Assembly: GCF_002006995.1 (NCBI RefSeq)
Contig: NZ_MRUL01000012.1
Span: 82,327 to 146,326, forward strand
Length of the DNA: 64,000 nt
Source of the DNA: Izhakiella australiensis
Lineage (GTDB): Bacteria > Pseudomonadota > Gammaproteobacteria > Enterobacterales > Enterobacteriaceae
Direction: 5' to 3'
Both the position numbers and the translations under genes were made by a program. Of this stretch, positions 1 to 12,923 are shown piece after piece. Numbering within the stretch: position 1 is the stretch's first letter; every line of letters starts with the position of its first letter. The notes beneath the pieces were generated by a model. That model made no database searches and was not told the DNA's origin. It saw nothing but the letters and a program-made list of their open reading frames with translations.

Positions 1-430
1 ATAGCGCAATTTTTTAATTAATCGGTATGTTCTTCAGATTGATACAGAACAATTTAATCGGAAAATTTCAGCCTTTTCCACCACAAACATCGCATATAAA
101 TACCAACTTCTTGACTCAAATCAAGGTATAAATACGATTTACGCAACGGATTACATTGATGTTAAATATATGTTTACCCAAGGCTGCAAAATCATCTTAA
201 ACATAACCTAATGTTATTTTATATTAACAATGTGATTCACATATATTTAACTTGTCCGCCTTATTTCCTCCTCTTTCCCACTTTCTGCCAGCTGTTATTT
301 TTTCGCGCTAATCATAGCCCAACGCTGACTTCAAACCCAAAACAGGAAATGCCATCCTGCAGTAAGGATAGGCTGTTTAGCGCATTCTGGCGTGGTAAAA
401 GGCTAAAAATGGTTTTTTTGTGAGCGTGGC
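1..430. promoter_or_regulatory. AT-rich intergenic region left of the suc operon
   Basis: No convincing gene lies here. The stretch is strongly AT-rich. Around 160-176 two TGTTA-like elements sit 11 bp apart, as in ArcA direct-repeat sites, and similar TGTTA/TTAAC elements recur near 211-230. In E. coli the next gene after sucD in the same direction is a gene or two before cydA, whose long control region is rich in ArcA and Fnr sites. I infer that this is the upstream region of a minus-strand gene beyond the left edge, possibly cydA. That gene is not in the window, so this cannot be confirmed. Confidence 0.35.
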
Positions 431-456
431 AAAAAAAAGGCCGCCCGAAGGCGGCC
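431..456 (-). terminator. Rho-independent terminator of the sdh-suc operon
   Basis: On the minus strand an 18-nt perfect inverted repeat (GGCCGCC, short loop, GGCGGCC on the plus strand at 439-456) is followed by eight T residues, 25 nt past the sucD stop codon. This is a canonical strong terminator. In E. coli the 3' end of this operon yields the Hfq-bound sRNA SdhX, and a GC-rich stem with an unbroken U tract suits that role. Confidence 0.9.
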
Positions 457-480
457 AGTATGTCGAGTATATTTTAATTA

Positions 481-1356
481 TTATTTAGCAGGCAGCACCG
501 CTTTAACGGCGTCGCCGATATCAGCCAGGCTGCGAACCGTTTTAACGCCCGCCGCTTCAAGAGCCGCAAACTTCTCATCCGCAGTGCCCTTACCGCCAGC
601 GATAATAGCGCCGGCATGGCCCATGCGCTTGCCTTTAGGCGCCGTTACACCCGCAATGTAGCCGACCACCGGCTTGGTCACGTGCTCCTTAATAAAGGCA
701 GCCGCTTCCTCTTCCGCGCTGCCGCCGATTTCGCCGATCATTACGATAGCTTCGGTTTGCGCGTCGTCCTGGAACATTTTCAGGATGTCGATGAAGTTAG
801 AGCCTGGAATCGGGTCACCGCCGATGCCCACACAGGTAGACTGACCGTAACCGATATCGGTGGTTTGTTTTACCGCTTCATAGGTCAGGGTGCCAGAACG
901 GGAAACGATGCCCACGCGGCCAGGCTTGTGAATATGGCCAGGCATGATGCCGATTTTGCATTCGCCTGGAGTGATGACGCCCGGGCAGTTCGGTCCAATC
1001 ATACGCACGCCGGCTTCATCCAGCTTCACTTTAACCGTCAGCATATCCAGCGTTGGAATCCCTTCGGTGATGGTGATGATAAGCTTGATGCCCGCATCAA
1101 TCGCTTCCAGGATGCCGTCTTTACAGAACGGCGCGGGGACGTAAATGACCGTTGCGGTGGCGCCGGTGGCCTGCACCGCTTCGCGCACGGTATTAAATAC
1201 CGGCAGGCCAAGATGAGTCGTACCGCCTTTACCCGGCGTAACGCCGCCAACCAGCTGCGTACCGTAAGCCAGCGCCTGCTCTGAATGGAAGGTACCCTGT
1301 CCGCCGGTGAAGCCCTGGCAGATTACTTTGGTGTTTTTGTCGATCAAAATGGACAT
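481..1356 (-). CDS. sucD: Succinyl-CoA synthetase alpha subunit
   Basis: SucD pairs with SucC to convert succinyl-CoA, ADP (or GDP) and phosphate to succinate, nucleoside triphosphate and CoA in the TCA cycle. The 291-residue protein has the N-terminal CoA-binding Rossmann domain ([13 protein letters not shown] near residue 16), the TEGIP motif, the IGPNCPG motif and the phosphohistidine loop GHAGA near residue 247. E. coli SucD has 289 residues. Its start codon overlaps the sucC stop by one base (TAATG), so the two subunits are translationally coupled. It is the last gene of the sdhCDAB-sucABCD operon. Confidence 0.98.
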   Translation of the reverse strand: MSILIDKNTKVICQGFTGGQGTFHSEQALAYGTQLVGGVTPGKGGTTHLGLPVFNTVREAVQATGATATVIYVPAPFCKDGILEAIDAGIKLIITITEGIPTLDMLTVKVKLDEAGVRMIGPNCPGVITPGECKIGIMPGHIHKPGRVGIVSRSGTLTYEAVKQTTDIGYGQSTCVGIGGDPIPGSNFIDILKMFQDDAQTEAIVMIGEIGGSAEEEAAAFIKEHVTKPVVGYIAGVTAPKGKRMGHAGAIIAGGKGTADEKFAALEAAGVKTVRSLADIGDAVKAVLPAK

Positions 1357-2522
1357 TATTTACCCTCCGCTGCGGCAACAACGCGCTGCGCCGCGTCAGT
1401 CAGGCTGTTTGCTGCAATAATGTTTAAACCGCTTTCCGCCAGACGCTCAGCGCCCAGTTCTGCATTGTTACCTTCCAGGCGCACGACAACCGGCACGTTG
1501 ACGCCAACTTCGGCAACGGCGCCGATAATGCCATCGGCAATCAGGTCACAGCGAACGATGCCGCCGAAAATGTTAACGAATACCGCTTTTACTGAGTCAT
1601 CGGAGAGGATGATTTTGAACGCTTCGGTTACGCGCTCTTTGGTTGCGCCACCGCCCACGTCAAGGAAGTTAGCCGGCTGGCCGCCGTGGTGTTTAACGAT
1701 GTCCATGGTGCCCATTGCCAGACCGGCGCCGTTCACCATACAGCCGATATTGCCGTCCAGCGCCACGTAGTTAAGTTCCCACTGCGCCGCATGCGCTTCA
1801 CGCGGGTCTTCCTGGCTCGGATCGCGCATTTCGCGCAGCTCCGGCTGGCGGAACATCGCGTTGCTATCGGCGCCCAGCTTGCCGTCGAGGCACACCAGAT
1901 CGCCTTCTTTGGTGATCACCAGCGGGTTAATTTCCACCAGCGCCAGATCGCGTTCGAGGAACAGCGTCGCCAGGCCCATGAAAATTTTCGTGAACTGGCT
2001 GACCTGCTTGCCGGACAGACCCAGCTTAAACGCCAGCTCGCGTCCCTGCCACGGCTGCGGGCCGGTTAGCGGGTCCAGTGACATTTTGTGGATCAGGTCC
2101 GGGGTTTCTTCCGCAACCTTCTCGATTTCCACGCCGCCTTCAGTTGAGGCCATGAAAACCACCCGGCGCGAACTGCGATCGACTACCGCACCCAGATAAA
2201 GCTCCTGATCAATATCAGTCGCCGCTTCAACCAGAATCTGGTTAACCGGCTGTCCATCCGCATCAGTCTGGTAGGTCACCAGGCGCTTACCCAGCCAGTT
2301 TTCAGCGAAAGCACGGATATCTTCCTTGCTTTTCACAACTTTTACGCCGCCCGCTTTACCGCGGCCGCCGGCATGTACCTGACATTTCACCACCCAGGGA
2401 CCGGCACCGATCTTTGATGCCGCCTCTTCAGCTTCACGCGGGGTTGTGCAGGCATAACCAGTCGGAGCCGGCAGACCGTACCGGGCAAACAGTTGTTTGG
2501 CCTGATATTCGTGTAAGTTCAT
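1356..2522 (-). CDS. sucC: Succinyl-CoA synthetase beta subunit (ADP-forming)
   Basis: SucC supplies the ATP-grasp nucleotide-binding part of succinyl-CoA synthetase and the succinate site. At 388 residues it equals the E. coli length. It opens with [18 protein letters not shown], has the Gly-rich nucleotide loop [12 protein letters not shown] near residue 52, the VEINPLV motif that contributes metal ligands, and the C-terminal [10 protein letters not shown] segment contacting the alpha subunit. It lies 94 nt downstream of sucB, and that gap contains a perfect stem-loop (2554-2574). Confidence 0.98.
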   Translation of the reverse strand: MNLHEYQAKQLFARYGLPAPTGYACTTPREAEEAASKIGAGPWVVKCQVHAGGRGKAGGVKVVKSKEDIRAFAENWLGKRLVTYQTDADGQPVNQILVEAATDIDQELYLGAVVDRSSRRVVFMASTEGGVEIEKVAEETPDLIHKMSLDPLTGPQPWQGRELAFKLGLSGKQVSQFTKIFMGLATLFLERDLALVEINPLVITKEGDLVCLDGKLGADSNAMFRQPELREMRDPSQEDPREAHAAQWELNYVALDGNIGCMVNGAGLAMGTMDIVKHHGGQPANFLDVGGGATKERVTEAFKIILSDDSVKAVFVNIFGGIVRCDLIADGIIGAVAEVGVNVPVVVRLEGNNAELGAERLAESGLNIIAANSLTDAAQRVVAAAEGK

Positions 2523-2553
2523 GATGTTCTATCCATTCAGGTCGAAAATGAGT

Positions 2554-2574
2554 GGTCACTGCTTAGCAGTGACC
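2554..2574. other. Perfect stem-loop in the sucB-sucC gap
   Basis: GGTCACTGC and GCAGTGACC form a perfect 9-bp stem with a 3-nt loop (TTA). It is not followed by a T tract in either direction, so it is more likely an mRNA processing or stability element that sets the ratio of sucAB to sucCD than a terminator. The role is inferred. Confidence 0.5.
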
Positions 2575-2616
2575 CCATAGAATCATGGGCGCATTACACC
2601 AACGCGCCCGGACGGA

Positions 2617-3840
2617 TTACACCTCCAGCAACAGACGGGTCGGATCTTCCAGCAGCTCTTTAATCGCCACCAGGTATCCCACAGACTCACGTCCATCGAT
2701 CAGGCGGTGATCGTAGGAGAGCGCCAGATACATCATCGGCAGGATCGCGACCTGACCGTTGACCGCCATCGGCCGATCTTTAATAGCGTGCATCCCGAGG
2801 ATGGCACTCTGCGGCGGGTTGATGATCGGGGTGGACATCAGCGAACCAAAGACGCCGCCGTTGGTGATGGTGAAATTACCGCCAGTCAGTTCATCAACCG
2901 TCAGCTTACCGTCACGACCTTTAACCGCCAGCTCTTTGATTTTCTTCTCGATATCAGCCATGCCCAGCGCATCAACATCGCGCAGAACCGGCGTTACCAG
3001 TCCACGTGGGGTTGAAACGGCGATGCTGACGTCAAAGTAGTTGTGATAAACCACATCTTCGCCGTCAATCGAGGCGTTAACTTCCGGGAAGCGTTTCAGC
3101 GCTTCAACCACCGCTTTGATGTAGAAGGACATAAAGCCGAGGCGAACGCCGTGACGTTTTTCAAACACGTCGCCGTACTGCTTGCGCAGATCCATAATCG
3201 GCTTCATGTTGACTTCGTTGAAGGTTGTCAGCATCGCGGTGCTGTTTTTAGCCTCCAGCAGGCGTTCAGCAACGCGCTTACGCAGACGGGTCATCGGCAC
3301 GCGCTTCTCGCTGCGGTTACCCAATGCTGGCGCCTGAGCGGCGCTGGCAGCTGCCGGCGCGGCTTTGCCTTCCGCCGGTTTTTTCGCCAGGTGTTTTTCA
3401 ACATCTTCGCGCGTGATACGACCGCCAACGCCGCTGCCTTTAATTGCTGAGGCATCGAGGTTGTGTTCGGCGATCAAACGACGAATCGCCGGGCTGAGCG
3501 CATCATTGCTTTCGCCATCTTCCAGCGAAGCAGTCTGACGATCAGCAGGCGTCGACTCTTTGGTTTCTACTTTCGCCGAGGTTTCTTTACCTGCGCTGTT
3601 GCCCTCTTTCAGGCGACCCAGCGCCTGACGCGAGGTAACGGTAGCACCTTCGTCCTCAAGTATCGTTTCCAGAACGCCATCGGCTACCGCCGGTACTTCC
3701 AGTACAACCTTGTCGGTTTCAATTTCTACCAGCACTTCATCCCGCTTAACGCTATCACCGGGTTTTTTGTGCCAGGTTGCGACTGTTGCATCGGCAACGG
3801 ATTCAGGCAGGTCGGGAACAAGAATATCTACGCTACTCAT
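2617..3840 (-). CDS. sucB: 2-oxoglutarate dehydrogenase E2, dihydrolipoyl succinyltransferase
   Basis: SucB is the core of the 2-oxoglutarate dehydrogenase complex and transfers succinyl groups from lipoamide to CoA. The 407-residue protein has an N-terminal lipoyl domain with the lipoylated lysine in the ETDK motif (K44), an Ala/Pro/Lys-rich linker, a peripheral-subunit-binding domain ([14 protein letters not shown], about residue 116) and the catalytic domain ending in the [11 protein letters not shown] motif with the active-site histidine. It starts 14 nt after sucA. Confidence 0.98.
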   Translation of the reverse strand: MSSVDILVPDLPESVADATVATWHKKPGDSVKRDEVLVEIETDKVVLEVPAVADGVLETILEDEGATVTSRQALGRLKEGNSAGKETSAKVETKESTPADRQTASLEDGESNDALSPAIRRLIAEHNLDASAIKGSGVGGRITREDVEKHLAKKPAEGKAAPAAASAAQAPALGNRSEKRVPMTRLRKRVAERLLEAKNSTAMLTTFNEVNMKPIMDLRKQYGDVFEKRHGVRLGFMSFYIKAVVEALKRFPEVNASIDGEDVVYHNYFDVSIAVSTPRGLVTPVLRDVDALGMADIEKKIKELAVKGRDGKLTVDELTGGNFTITNGGVFGSLMSTPIINPPQSAILGMHAIKDRPMAVNGQVAILPMMYLALSYDHRLIDGRESVGYLVAIKELLEDPTRLLLEV

Positions 3841-3854
3841 TATTTATCCTTTAA

Positions 3855-6662
<2,808 letters not shown>

Positions 6663-6864
6663 GTTGATGCCCTTAAGCATTTTCTGCTTTTTTTCGCCGT
6701 GGTGATTAATGGGATCCCTTAGAACCCCGCGCCGCGTTAACGGCTTGCCGTAGTAAAAGTTCAACGATACGAGTCGAAATACATCTCACTTCGTCCCGTA
6801 AGGGAACCCTGGTAAGGCCTGTCTGTCGGCGGTTGCAGACAAACCTTACAAGGGTTTCCGTTAG

Positions 6865-6888
6865 CAGACGGGCGTATTCGCCCGTCTG
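6865..6888. terminator. Stem-loop between sdhB and sucA
   Basis: CAGACGGGCG and CGCCCGTCTG form a perfect 10-bp stem with a 4-nt loop just beyond the sdhB stop on the minus strand. No T tract follows, so it is probably a transcript-stabilising or attenuating hairpin, allowing read-through from sdhCDAB into sucABCD as known in E. coli. Confidence 0.5.
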
Positions 6889-6916
6889 AATCAACTTAGT
6901 TCTGAACCAACTTAGT
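6885..6916. repeat. 16-bp tandem duplication covering the sdhB stop
   Basis: TCTGAATCAACTTAGT (6885-6900) is immediately repeated as TCTGAACCAACTTAGT (6901-6916), with one mismatch. The right copy supplies the last base of the sdhB stop codon and the left copy runs into the stem-loop. It looks like a small slippage duplication just after sdhB. Confidence 0.85.
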
Positions 6917-7632
6917 TAAGCACCGCGCTGCAGCAACATCGATTTGATATGGCCGATAGCACGGGTCGGGTTCAACCCTTTAGGGCATACATTGACGCAG
7001 TTCATGATGCTATGGCACCGGAATACGCTGAAAGCATCGTTAAGATTATCAAGACGCTGATTGGTTTCGGTATCACGGCTGTCAATCAGGAAGCGATAAG
7101 CCGCCAGCAGCCCCGCAGGCCCGATGAACTTGTCCGGATTCCACCAGAATGATGGACAGGAAGTCGAACAGCAGGCGCAGAGGATACATTCGTACAGGCC
7201 ATCCAGTTTTTCACGCTGGGTCGGCGACTGCAGATGCTCACGTGCTGGAGGATTCTCCCCGTTGTTAAGCAGAAACGGTTTGATCTTCTCATACTGAGCA
7301 TAAAACTGACTCATATCAACGACCAGGTCGCGAATAACCGGCAGACCCGGCAGCGGGCGAATGACGATTTTCTTCTTGCCGTTGCCCAGTGCGGAAACCG
7401 GCGTAATGCAGGCCAGACCGTTTTTACCGTTCATATTCAGGCCGTCTGAACCACAAACGCCTTCGCGGCATGAGCGGCGGAAAGCCAGGGTCGGGTCTTT
7501 ATCTTTCAGCCGCATCAGAACGTCCAGCAGCATCATGTCGCGCCCGTCTTCCGCTTCCAGCGAATAGTCCTGCATACGCGGCGCGTCATCAACGTCCGGG
7601 TTATAACGATAAATGGAAAATTCGAGTCTCAT
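6916..7632 (-). CDS. sdhB: Succinate dehydrogenase iron-sulfur subunit
   Basis: SdhB carries electrons from FAD in SdhA to ubiquinone at SdhC/SdhD through [2Fe-2S], [4Fe-4S] and [3Fe-4S] clusters on the cytoplasmic face of the inner membrane. The 238-residue protein (E. coli 238) has the plant-type ferredoxin cysteines (CREGVCGSD, then the CI of NGLACI), the CILCACCSTSCP cluster motif and the CHSIMNCVNVCPKGLNP motif. It follows sdhA by 16 nt. Confidence 0.98.
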   Translation of the reverse strand: MRLEFSIYRYNPDVDDAPRMQDYSLEAEDGRDMMLLDVLMRLKDKDPTLAFRRSCREGVCGSDGLNMNGKNGLACITPVSALGNGKKKIVIRPLPGLPVIRDLVVDMSQFYAQYEKIKPFLLNNGENPPAREHLQSPTQREKLDGLYECILCACCSTSCPSFWWNPDKFIGPAGLLAAYRFLIDSRDTETNQRLDNLNDAFSVFRCHSIMNCVNVCPKGLNPTRAIGHIKSMLLQRGA

Positions 7633-7648
7633 CGTTTTCTCTCCGCAA

Positions 7649-9415
7649 TTAGTAGGTACGCGCTTTTGGCGGGAACGCGGCGCGCAGTTTCGGCTGCATG
7701 TTCACCTCGCGGCGCGTCATGCTTTCCGATTGCGGCACATACAGGCTATGGCACAGCCAGTTGGCGTCATCACGATCCGGGTAGTCAAAACGGCTGTGAG
7801 CGCCGCGACTTTCGGTACGGAAGTTCGCCGCAACGGCCGTGGCGTAAGCGGTTTCCATCAGGTTATCCAACTCCAGGCACTCAACGCGCTGGGTGTTGAA
7901 GTCGCTGGAGCGGTCGTCGAGACGGGCGTTTTTCAGTCGCTCGCGCAGCACCTTCAGCTCCTGCAGACCCTTCGCCATCGCATCGCCTTCACGGAACACC
8001 GAGAAGTTATGCTGCATACAGGTTTGCAGCGCTTTGCGCAGCTCAGCCGGATCTTCGCCGGAGGTGTTGTTGTCCCAGCGGTTATAGCGCGCCAGCGCGG
8101 CGTCAATTTCTTCCTCGGTGGCCTCTTTCAGCTCACCCTGCTGGGCAATAGATTCCTGCAGATGAAGGCCGGCAGCGCGGCCGAACACCACCAGATCCAG
8201 CAGCGAGTTGCCGCCAAGACGGTTAGCACCGTGAACAGATACGCAGGCAATCTCACCCACGGCAAACAGTCCGGGGATCAACACGTCTTCGCCCTGCTCA
8301 TTGACACCGAGCGCCTGACCGGAGACGCGGGTCGGAATGCCGCCCATCATATAGTGGCAGGTTGGGATAACCGGGATCGGCTCTTTCACCGGATCCACGT
8401 GGGCAAACGTCCGCGACAGTTCGAGAATGCCCGGCAGGCGCGCTTCCAGCACCTCTTTACCCAGATGATCCAATTTGAGCTTAATGTGCGGCCCCCACGG
8501 ACCTTCACAGCCGCGGCCTTCACGGATCTCAATCATCATTGAGCGGGCGACCACATCGCGACCGGCAAGGTCTTTGGCGTTAGGCGCGTAGCGCTCCATA
8601 AAGCGTTCGCCGTGTTTATTCAGCAGATAACCCCCTTCGCCGCGGCACCCTTCGGTAACCAACACGCCGGCACCGGCAATCCCGGTCGGGTGGAACTGCC
8701 ACATTTCCATGTCCTGCACCGGTACGCCAGCGCGCAGCGCCATACCAACGCCATCGCCGGTGTTGATATGCGCATTGGTGGTGGACTGGAAAATACGCCC
8801 GGCGCCGCCAGTAGCCAGCACCGTCGCCTTCGCTTTGAAGTAAACCACTTCACCGGTTTCGATACAGAGCGCGGTGCAACCTACGACGGCGCCGTCAGCA
8901 TTCTTCACCAGATCAAGTGCATACCATTCGGAGAAAATAGTGGTTTTGTTTTTCAGGTTCTGCTGGTAGAGGGTATGCAGCAGCGCATGCCCGGTACGGT
9001 CAGCCGCCGCTGCGGTGCGCGCAGCCTGCTCGCCGCCAAAATTTTTCGACTGTCCGCCGAACGGGCGCTGATAAATGCTCCCATCGTCAAGACGGGAAAA
9101 AGGCAGTCCCATATGTTCCAGTTCCAGAATGGCTTCCGGACCGGTTTTACACATATATTCGATCGCGTCCTGGTCGCCAATATAGTCGGAACCTTTAACG
9201 GTGTCATACATGTGCCATTCCCAGTTATCTTCATGGGTATTACCCAGGGCAACGGTAATACCGCCCTGAGCCGATACCGTATGGGAACGGGTTGGAAAAA
9301 CTTTAGACAGTAGCGCGCAAGTTTGACCGGACTGGGAAATTTGCAGTGCAGCACGCATCCCTGCCCCGCCAGCGCCTACGACTACGGCATCAAACTCTCT
9401 GACAGGTAATTTCAT
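7649..9415 (-). CDS. sdhA: Succinate dehydrogenase flavoprotein subunit
   Basis: SdhA oxidises succinate to fumarate using covalently bound FAD. The start giving [19 protein letters not shown] (588 residues) matches E. coli exactly in length; an in-frame Met four codons upstream is unlikely to be used. The dinucleotide fold GAGGAGM is at residues 14-20, the FAD-linked histidine is H45 in [10 protein letters not shown], and the substrate-site region [11 protein letters not shown] and the [11 protein letters not shown] motif are present. Its start codon overlaps the sdhD stop region, indicating coupled translation. Confidence 0.98.
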   Translation of the reverse strand: MKLPVREFDAVVVGAGGAGMRAALQISQSGQTCALLSKVFPTRSHTVSAQGGITVALGNTHEDNWEWHMYDTVKGSDYIGDQDAIEYMCKTGPEAILELEHMGLPFSRLDDGSIYQRPFGGQSKNFGGEQAARTAAAADRTGHALLHTLYQQNLKNKTTIFSEWYALDLVKNADGAVVGCTALCIETGEVVYFKAKATVLATGGAGRIFQSTTNAHINTGDGVGMALRAGVPVQDMEMWQFHPTGIAGAGVLVTEGCRGEGGYLLNKHGERFMERYAPNAKDLAGRDVVARSMMIEIREGRGCEGPWGPHIKLKLDHLGKEVLEARLPGILELSRTFAHVDPVKEPIPVIPTCHYMMGGIPTRVSGQALGVNEQGEDVLIPGLFAVGEIACVSVHGANRLGGNSLLDLVVFGRAAGLHLQESIAQQGELKEATEEEIDAALARYNRWDNNTSGEDPAELRKALQTCMQHNFSVFREGDAMAKGLQELKVLRERLKNARLDDRSSDFNTQRVECLELDNLMETAYATAVAANFRTESRGAHSRFDYPDRDDANWLCHSLYVPQSESMTRREVNMQPKLRAAFPPKARTY

Positions 9416-9762
9416 CACACACCCCACACCACAACGGTTCCATAAATCGCATAAACAAATAGCACAATGACAACAGCCAGTTGCAGTAGCAAACGGCCGG
9501 CAACCGACTTAACGTAGTCGGTCAACACTTGCCACATACCAATCCAGCCATGCACCAGAATGGAAAATAACGTCAGAAGGGTAAATACTTTAGTGAAGTT
9601 AGATGCAAAGAATCCGTGCCAAACGTCATAGGTCAGCGGTGCGGACATAATGACGAAAGCGAGAATATAGAGCACATAAAGCGCGATTATCATGGCCGCG
9701 CCGCGTAGCAGCAGCCAGTCATGAATACCATTACGCCCCAGTGCAGAAGCATTGCTTACCAT
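9415..9762 (-). CDS. sdhD: Succinate dehydrogenase membrane anchor subunit D
   Basis: SdhD is a small three-helix inner-membrane subunit that, with SdhC, anchors the enzyme and binds heme b and ubiquinone. The start at [12 protein letters not shown] gives 115 residues, the E. coli length. The upstream extension of the open frame lies inside sdhC and is not real. The heme-ligand histidine lies in the [13 protein letters not shown] segment and the YDVWHGFF segment corresponds to E. coli YEVWIGFF. It overlaps sdhC by 7 nt. Confidence 0.97.
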   Translation of the reverse strand: MVSNASALGRNGIHDWLLLRGAAMIIALYVLYILAFVIMSAPLTYDVWHGFFASNFTKVFTLLTLFSILVHGWIGMWQVLTDYVKSVAGRLLLQLAVVIVLFVYAIYGTVVVWGV

Positions 9763-10133
9763 ACGAGGACTCCAGCCAGAATAGATAGCACGACAGTGAC
9801 AACAAAAGAGATTTGTGCGGAACGCGTTCCGGCTTCCAGTGTTTCTCCCAGAATGCCGAAGTCCATCAGCATGTGACGTATCCCACCGGCGATGTGATAA
9901 GCCAGCGCAGTGAGGATGCCCCAAACGATGAATTTGACGATAAAGCTGTCCATGATGGCCGCAGCCTGCATGAAACCTTCGGGAGATGAGAGCGAGAGAC
10001 CCAGCAACCAGAGCAGTATGCCGACGGCAACAAAAGTGATGACGCCTGATACGCGGTGGAGAATGGATGCAATTGCGGTAACGGGAAACCGGATCGTAGT
10101 GAGATCCAAGTTGACAGGTCTTTGTTTTTTCAC
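9756..10133 (-). CDS. sdhC: Succinate dehydrogenase cytochrome b556 subunit C
   Basis: SdhC is the other membrane anchor. The protein is 125 residues, four fewer than E. coli (129), because translation starts at a GTG (10131-10133) that corresponds to the internal GTG of the E. coli gene; a TAA lies in frame two codons upstream, which rules out a longer form. Three membrane segments and the SILHRVSGV quinone-site motif are seen, and the heme-ligand histidine lies in the [11 protein letters not shown] region. It is the first gene of the sdhCDAB-sucABCD operon. Confidence 0.96.
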   Translation of the reverse strand: MKKQRPVNLDLTTIRFPVTAIASILHRVSGVITFVAVGILLWLLGLSLSSPEGFMQAAAIMDSFIVKFIVWGILTALAYHIAGGIRHMLMDFGILGETLEAGTRSAQISFVVTVVLSILAGVLVW

Positions 10134-10803
10134 GGTTTAGCCCACACAGCTTTTTTTATTTTGCTTCCTCCGGTCCTGAAGGCTAGCCAGACAATACAAT
10201 CGTCTAAATCGAGCACCGTCACCAAAACAGCAACATCCAGTGTTATTGACGCGGTAAAACGCTGGGTGGCTCCTGGTGTCAGGGAATTCCGGAGACCTGG
10301 CCGAAGTATAGGGGTTTCACATTCTTATTACAATTCCCCTACAAACTCTTTGGTCACATTTAGGTGAAACAGTGATCTCTTTCACGGTTTCCATATTTTA
10401 CATAAATTTAATTATCTGATTTGACAAAAGTTCAACAATTTTGTTACAAACGAGCGCATAAAAAATCTATGATGCGGAAAAGTTATGGGGATACACTTTC
10501 CCCTAAGCACAAGTTATGTAACATTGAGCATCTTGTTAATCTATAACGCTTATCTGTAGAGTAAAAAAACATTGAATTATCAGGTTTTGGTTAAAGCTGT
10601 ATGAGTAAGTCATGATCACATCGAATCTTTAACATCCTTGAAACGCAAAATTATCGTGCCCTCATGCTGACATGCGCGCTTGATTCTGTACCCGAAGGCA
10701 AACGCCTCAGAGTAACCAGCGCGGCACCCGGCGAAAGCAGTACCGGACATGGTGCATTTCAGAGGACGAAGATTCCAACTATAAGGCGCTAAGGAGACTG
10801 TAA
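10134..10803. promoter_or_regulatory. Divergent sdhC-gltA control region with a CRP-like site
   Basis: This 670-bp gap separates divergent sdhC and gltA, as in E. coli, where ArcA and CRP control both. At 10371-10387 the sequence AGTGATCTCTTTCACGG fits the CRP half-site pattern GTGA-N6-TCAC exactly. TTGACA at 10421-10426 is a candidate -35 box for gltA, though no good -10 lies at ideal spacing. An AAGGAG ribosome site precedes gltA. Short open frames in the gap look non-coding. Confidence 0.6.
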
Positions 10804-12084
10804 ATGGCTGATAAAAAAGCAACGCTTACCCTTGAAGGTGGAACGCCTATCGAGCTGAAAGTGCTGAAAGGCACCCTCGGCCAGGATGTCGTAGATGTAC
10901 GCAATCTGGGCTCTAACGATCTGTTTACCTTCGATCCGGGGTTCACTTCTACAGCGTCCTGCGAGTCAAAAATTACGTACATTGATGGCGATGAAGGTAT
11001 CCTGCTGCACCGCGGCTTTCCTATTGATGAGCTGGCAACACATTCAAATTACCTTGAAGTTTGTTACATTTTGCTGAATGGCGAAGCACCTAACAAAAAA
11101 CAGTTCGAGGAATTCAAAACCATCGTCACCCGTCACACCATGATCCATGAGCAGATAACCCATCTGTTCCGCGGTTTCCGTCGTGACTCGCACCCGATGG
11201 CCGTGATGTGTGGCGTTACCGGCGCGCTGGCGGCATTTTACCATGACGCCATGGACGTTAATATCGAGCGCCATCGCGAAATCGCAGCGTTCCGACTACT
11301 CTCCAAAATGCCAACCGTAACCGCGATGTGTTACAAATACTCGATTGGCCAGCCTTTTGTTTATCCTCGTAACGATCTCTCCTATGCCGGTAACTTCCTC
11401 CACATGATGTTCTCCACGCCTTGTGAAGACTATAAGGTGAACCCGGTACTGGAAAAAGCCATGGATCGTATCCTGATCCTGCATGCCGATCACGAGCAGA
11501 ACGCCTCCACATCGACCGTGCGTACCGCGGGCTCTTCCGGAGCGAATCCGTTCGCCTGTATCGCTGCGGGTATCGCCTCGCTGTGGGGACCGGCGCACGG
11601 TGGCGCTAACGAAGCCTGTCTGCGGATGCTGGAAGAGATCGAAACCGTCGAACATATCCCGGAATTCCTGCGCCGGGCGAAAGATAAAAATGACTCTTTC
11701 CGCCTGATGGGCTTTGGTCACCGCGTTTACAAAAACTATGACCCACGCGCCACCGTAATGCGCGAAACCTGCCATGAAGTGCTGCAGGAGCTGGGGATGA
11801 AGGATGACCTGCTTGAAGTCGCCATGGAGCTGGAGCATATTGCGCTCAATGACCCCTACTTCATCGAACGTAAGCTCTACCCGAACGTCGACTTCTACTC
11901 CGGGCTGATTCTGAAAGCGATGGGTATTCCGATTTCCATGTTTACCGCCATTTTCGCCATGGCGCGTACCGTCGGCTGGATTGCCCACTGGAAAGAGATG
12001 CACGACGAAGGTATGAAGATCGCGCGTCCACGCCAGCTCTACACCGGCTATGAGAAACGCAGCTTTAAGTCCAATCTGAAGTAA
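10804..12084 (+). CDS. gltA: Citrate synthase (type II, NADH-regulated)
   Basis: GltA condenses acetyl-CoA and oxaloacetate to citrate, the entry step of the TCA cycle. The protein is 426 residues (E. coli 427). It has the N-terminal beta domain of the large hexameric Gram-negative enzymes, the catalytic-histidine segments [13 protein letters not shown] and [14 protein letters not shown], and the [10 protein letters not shown] segment with the catalytic aspartate. It is transcribed alone, divergent from sdhC, and ends at a strong terminator. Confidence 0.98.
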   Translation: MADKKATLTLEGGTPIELKVLKGTLGQDVVDVRNLGSNDLFTFDPGFTSTASCESKITYIDGDEGILLHRGFPIDELATHSNYLEVCYILLNGEAPNKKQFEEFKTIVTRHTMIHEQITHLFRGFRRDSHPMAVMCGVTGALAAFYHDAMDVNIERHREIAAFRLLSKMPTVTAMCYKYSIGQPFVYPRNDLSYAGNFLHMMFSTPCEDYKVNPVLEKAMDRILILHADHEQNASTSTVRTAGSSGANPFACIAAGIASLWGPAHGGANEACLRMLEEIETVEHIPEFLRRAKDKNDSFRLMGFGHRVYKNYDPRATVMRETCHEVLQELGMKDDLLEVAMELEHIALNDPYFIERKLYPNVDFYSGLILKAMGIPISMFTAIFAMARTVGWIAHWKEMHDEGMKIARPRQLYTGYEKRSFKSNLK

Positions 12085-12103
12085 AACGGCTTTTCACTGC
12101 GAT

Positions 12104-12132
12104 GAAAAACGGACGCTGCGGCGTCCGTTTTT
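12104..12132. terminator. Bidirectional terminator between gltA and nei
   Basis: ACGGACGC and GCGTCCGT form an 8-bp stem with a TGCG loop, flanked by A5 on the left and T5 on the right, so it can serve both gltA (plus) and nei (minus). It runs into the nei stop codon at 12131. Confidence 0.9.
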
Positions 12133-12910
12133 ATTTCTGACAGCCCGGACACCAGAAGAACGGCCGCGAAGACAGCGTCTGTTTCTGAATAGCCTCACCA
12201 CAGCGCCGGCACTTTTTCCCCTGGCGGTGGAACACTTCGAAGCGAAACGTTCCCTCTTTATCCATGGTCCCGCGCGTCTGATAAGAAAGCCGCGGCACCG
12301 CAATCAACGCCTGAGACAGCGTCTGGCACTGCTGCGGCGTCAAATCCATACTACGATGCGTCGCCAGCAGCCCGGCGTGCCAGAGGATCTCCACCCGCAG
12401 ATAGTTACCCAGCCCGGCGAGAAATGCCTGGTCGAGCAGCAGTCCGCTGAACTGGCGACAGCGAAAGCGCGCCGATAGCAATCGTTCGGCGACCTGCGCC
12501 ACATTGAGACGAGGATCAAGCACGTCCGGCCCGACCCGCTGCAAAAAGGGATGTTCCACCAGCCCCTGGGCGTTGAGCAGCTCAATATCCGAGGCGCTGT
12601 ACAGCAGCGCCTGTTTCTCACGCGTGGCCAGTTTAACCCGCAGTACCCGCCGGGTATCCAGCGTCTCGTCAGCCTCAGCAATGCGCCAGACCCCGTACAG
12701 CTGGTTATGGCTGTAAAGCGTCAGGCCATTGCTGAAGTGGGTGAGCATTGCCTTACCGCGCGTTGCGATATCCGTTATATGTTCGCCTTCCAGCGCCGGC
12801 GCATAGGTTTTCAGCGCCGGCATAGCAAACCACACTTCCGTCAGCGCTTGCTGTCCGACCGCCTCCTCCAGCTGGTCGGCCACCCGCCTTATTTCCGGTC
12901 CCTCTGGCAT
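12131..12910 (-). CDS. nei: Endonuclease VIII (DNA glycosylase/AP lyase)
   Basis: Nei removes oxidised pyrimidines from DNA and nicks the resulting abasic site. The protein starts MPEGPEIRR, where the N-terminal proline is the Schiff-base nucleophile and the following Glu is catalytic; the 18 codons upstream in the same frame are not part of it. The 259-residue product (E. coli 263) ends with the zinc finger [15 protein letters not shown]. It lies 13 nt downstream of pcp, suggesting co-transcription. Confidence 0.96.
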   Translation of the reverse strand: MPEGPEIRRVADQLEEAVGQQALTEVWFAMPALKTYAPALEGEHITDIATRGKAMLTHFSNGLTLYSHNQLYGVWRIAEADETLDTRRVLRVKLATREKQALLYSASDIELLNAQGLVEHPFLQRVGPDVLDPRLNVAQVAERLLSARFRCRQFSGLLLDQAFLAGLGNYLRVEILWHAGLLATHRSMDLTPQQCQTLSQALIAVPRLSYQTRGTMDKEGTFRFEVFHRQGKKCRRCGEAIQKQTLSSRPFFWCPGCQK

Positions 12911-12923
12911 AATCGCTCCGTGA

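Noticed and set aside
10056..10367. 103-codon plus-strand frame in the sdhC-gltA region
   Set aside because: It overlaps the start of sdhC antisense, has no ribosome site and no family resemblance; the region is regulatory.
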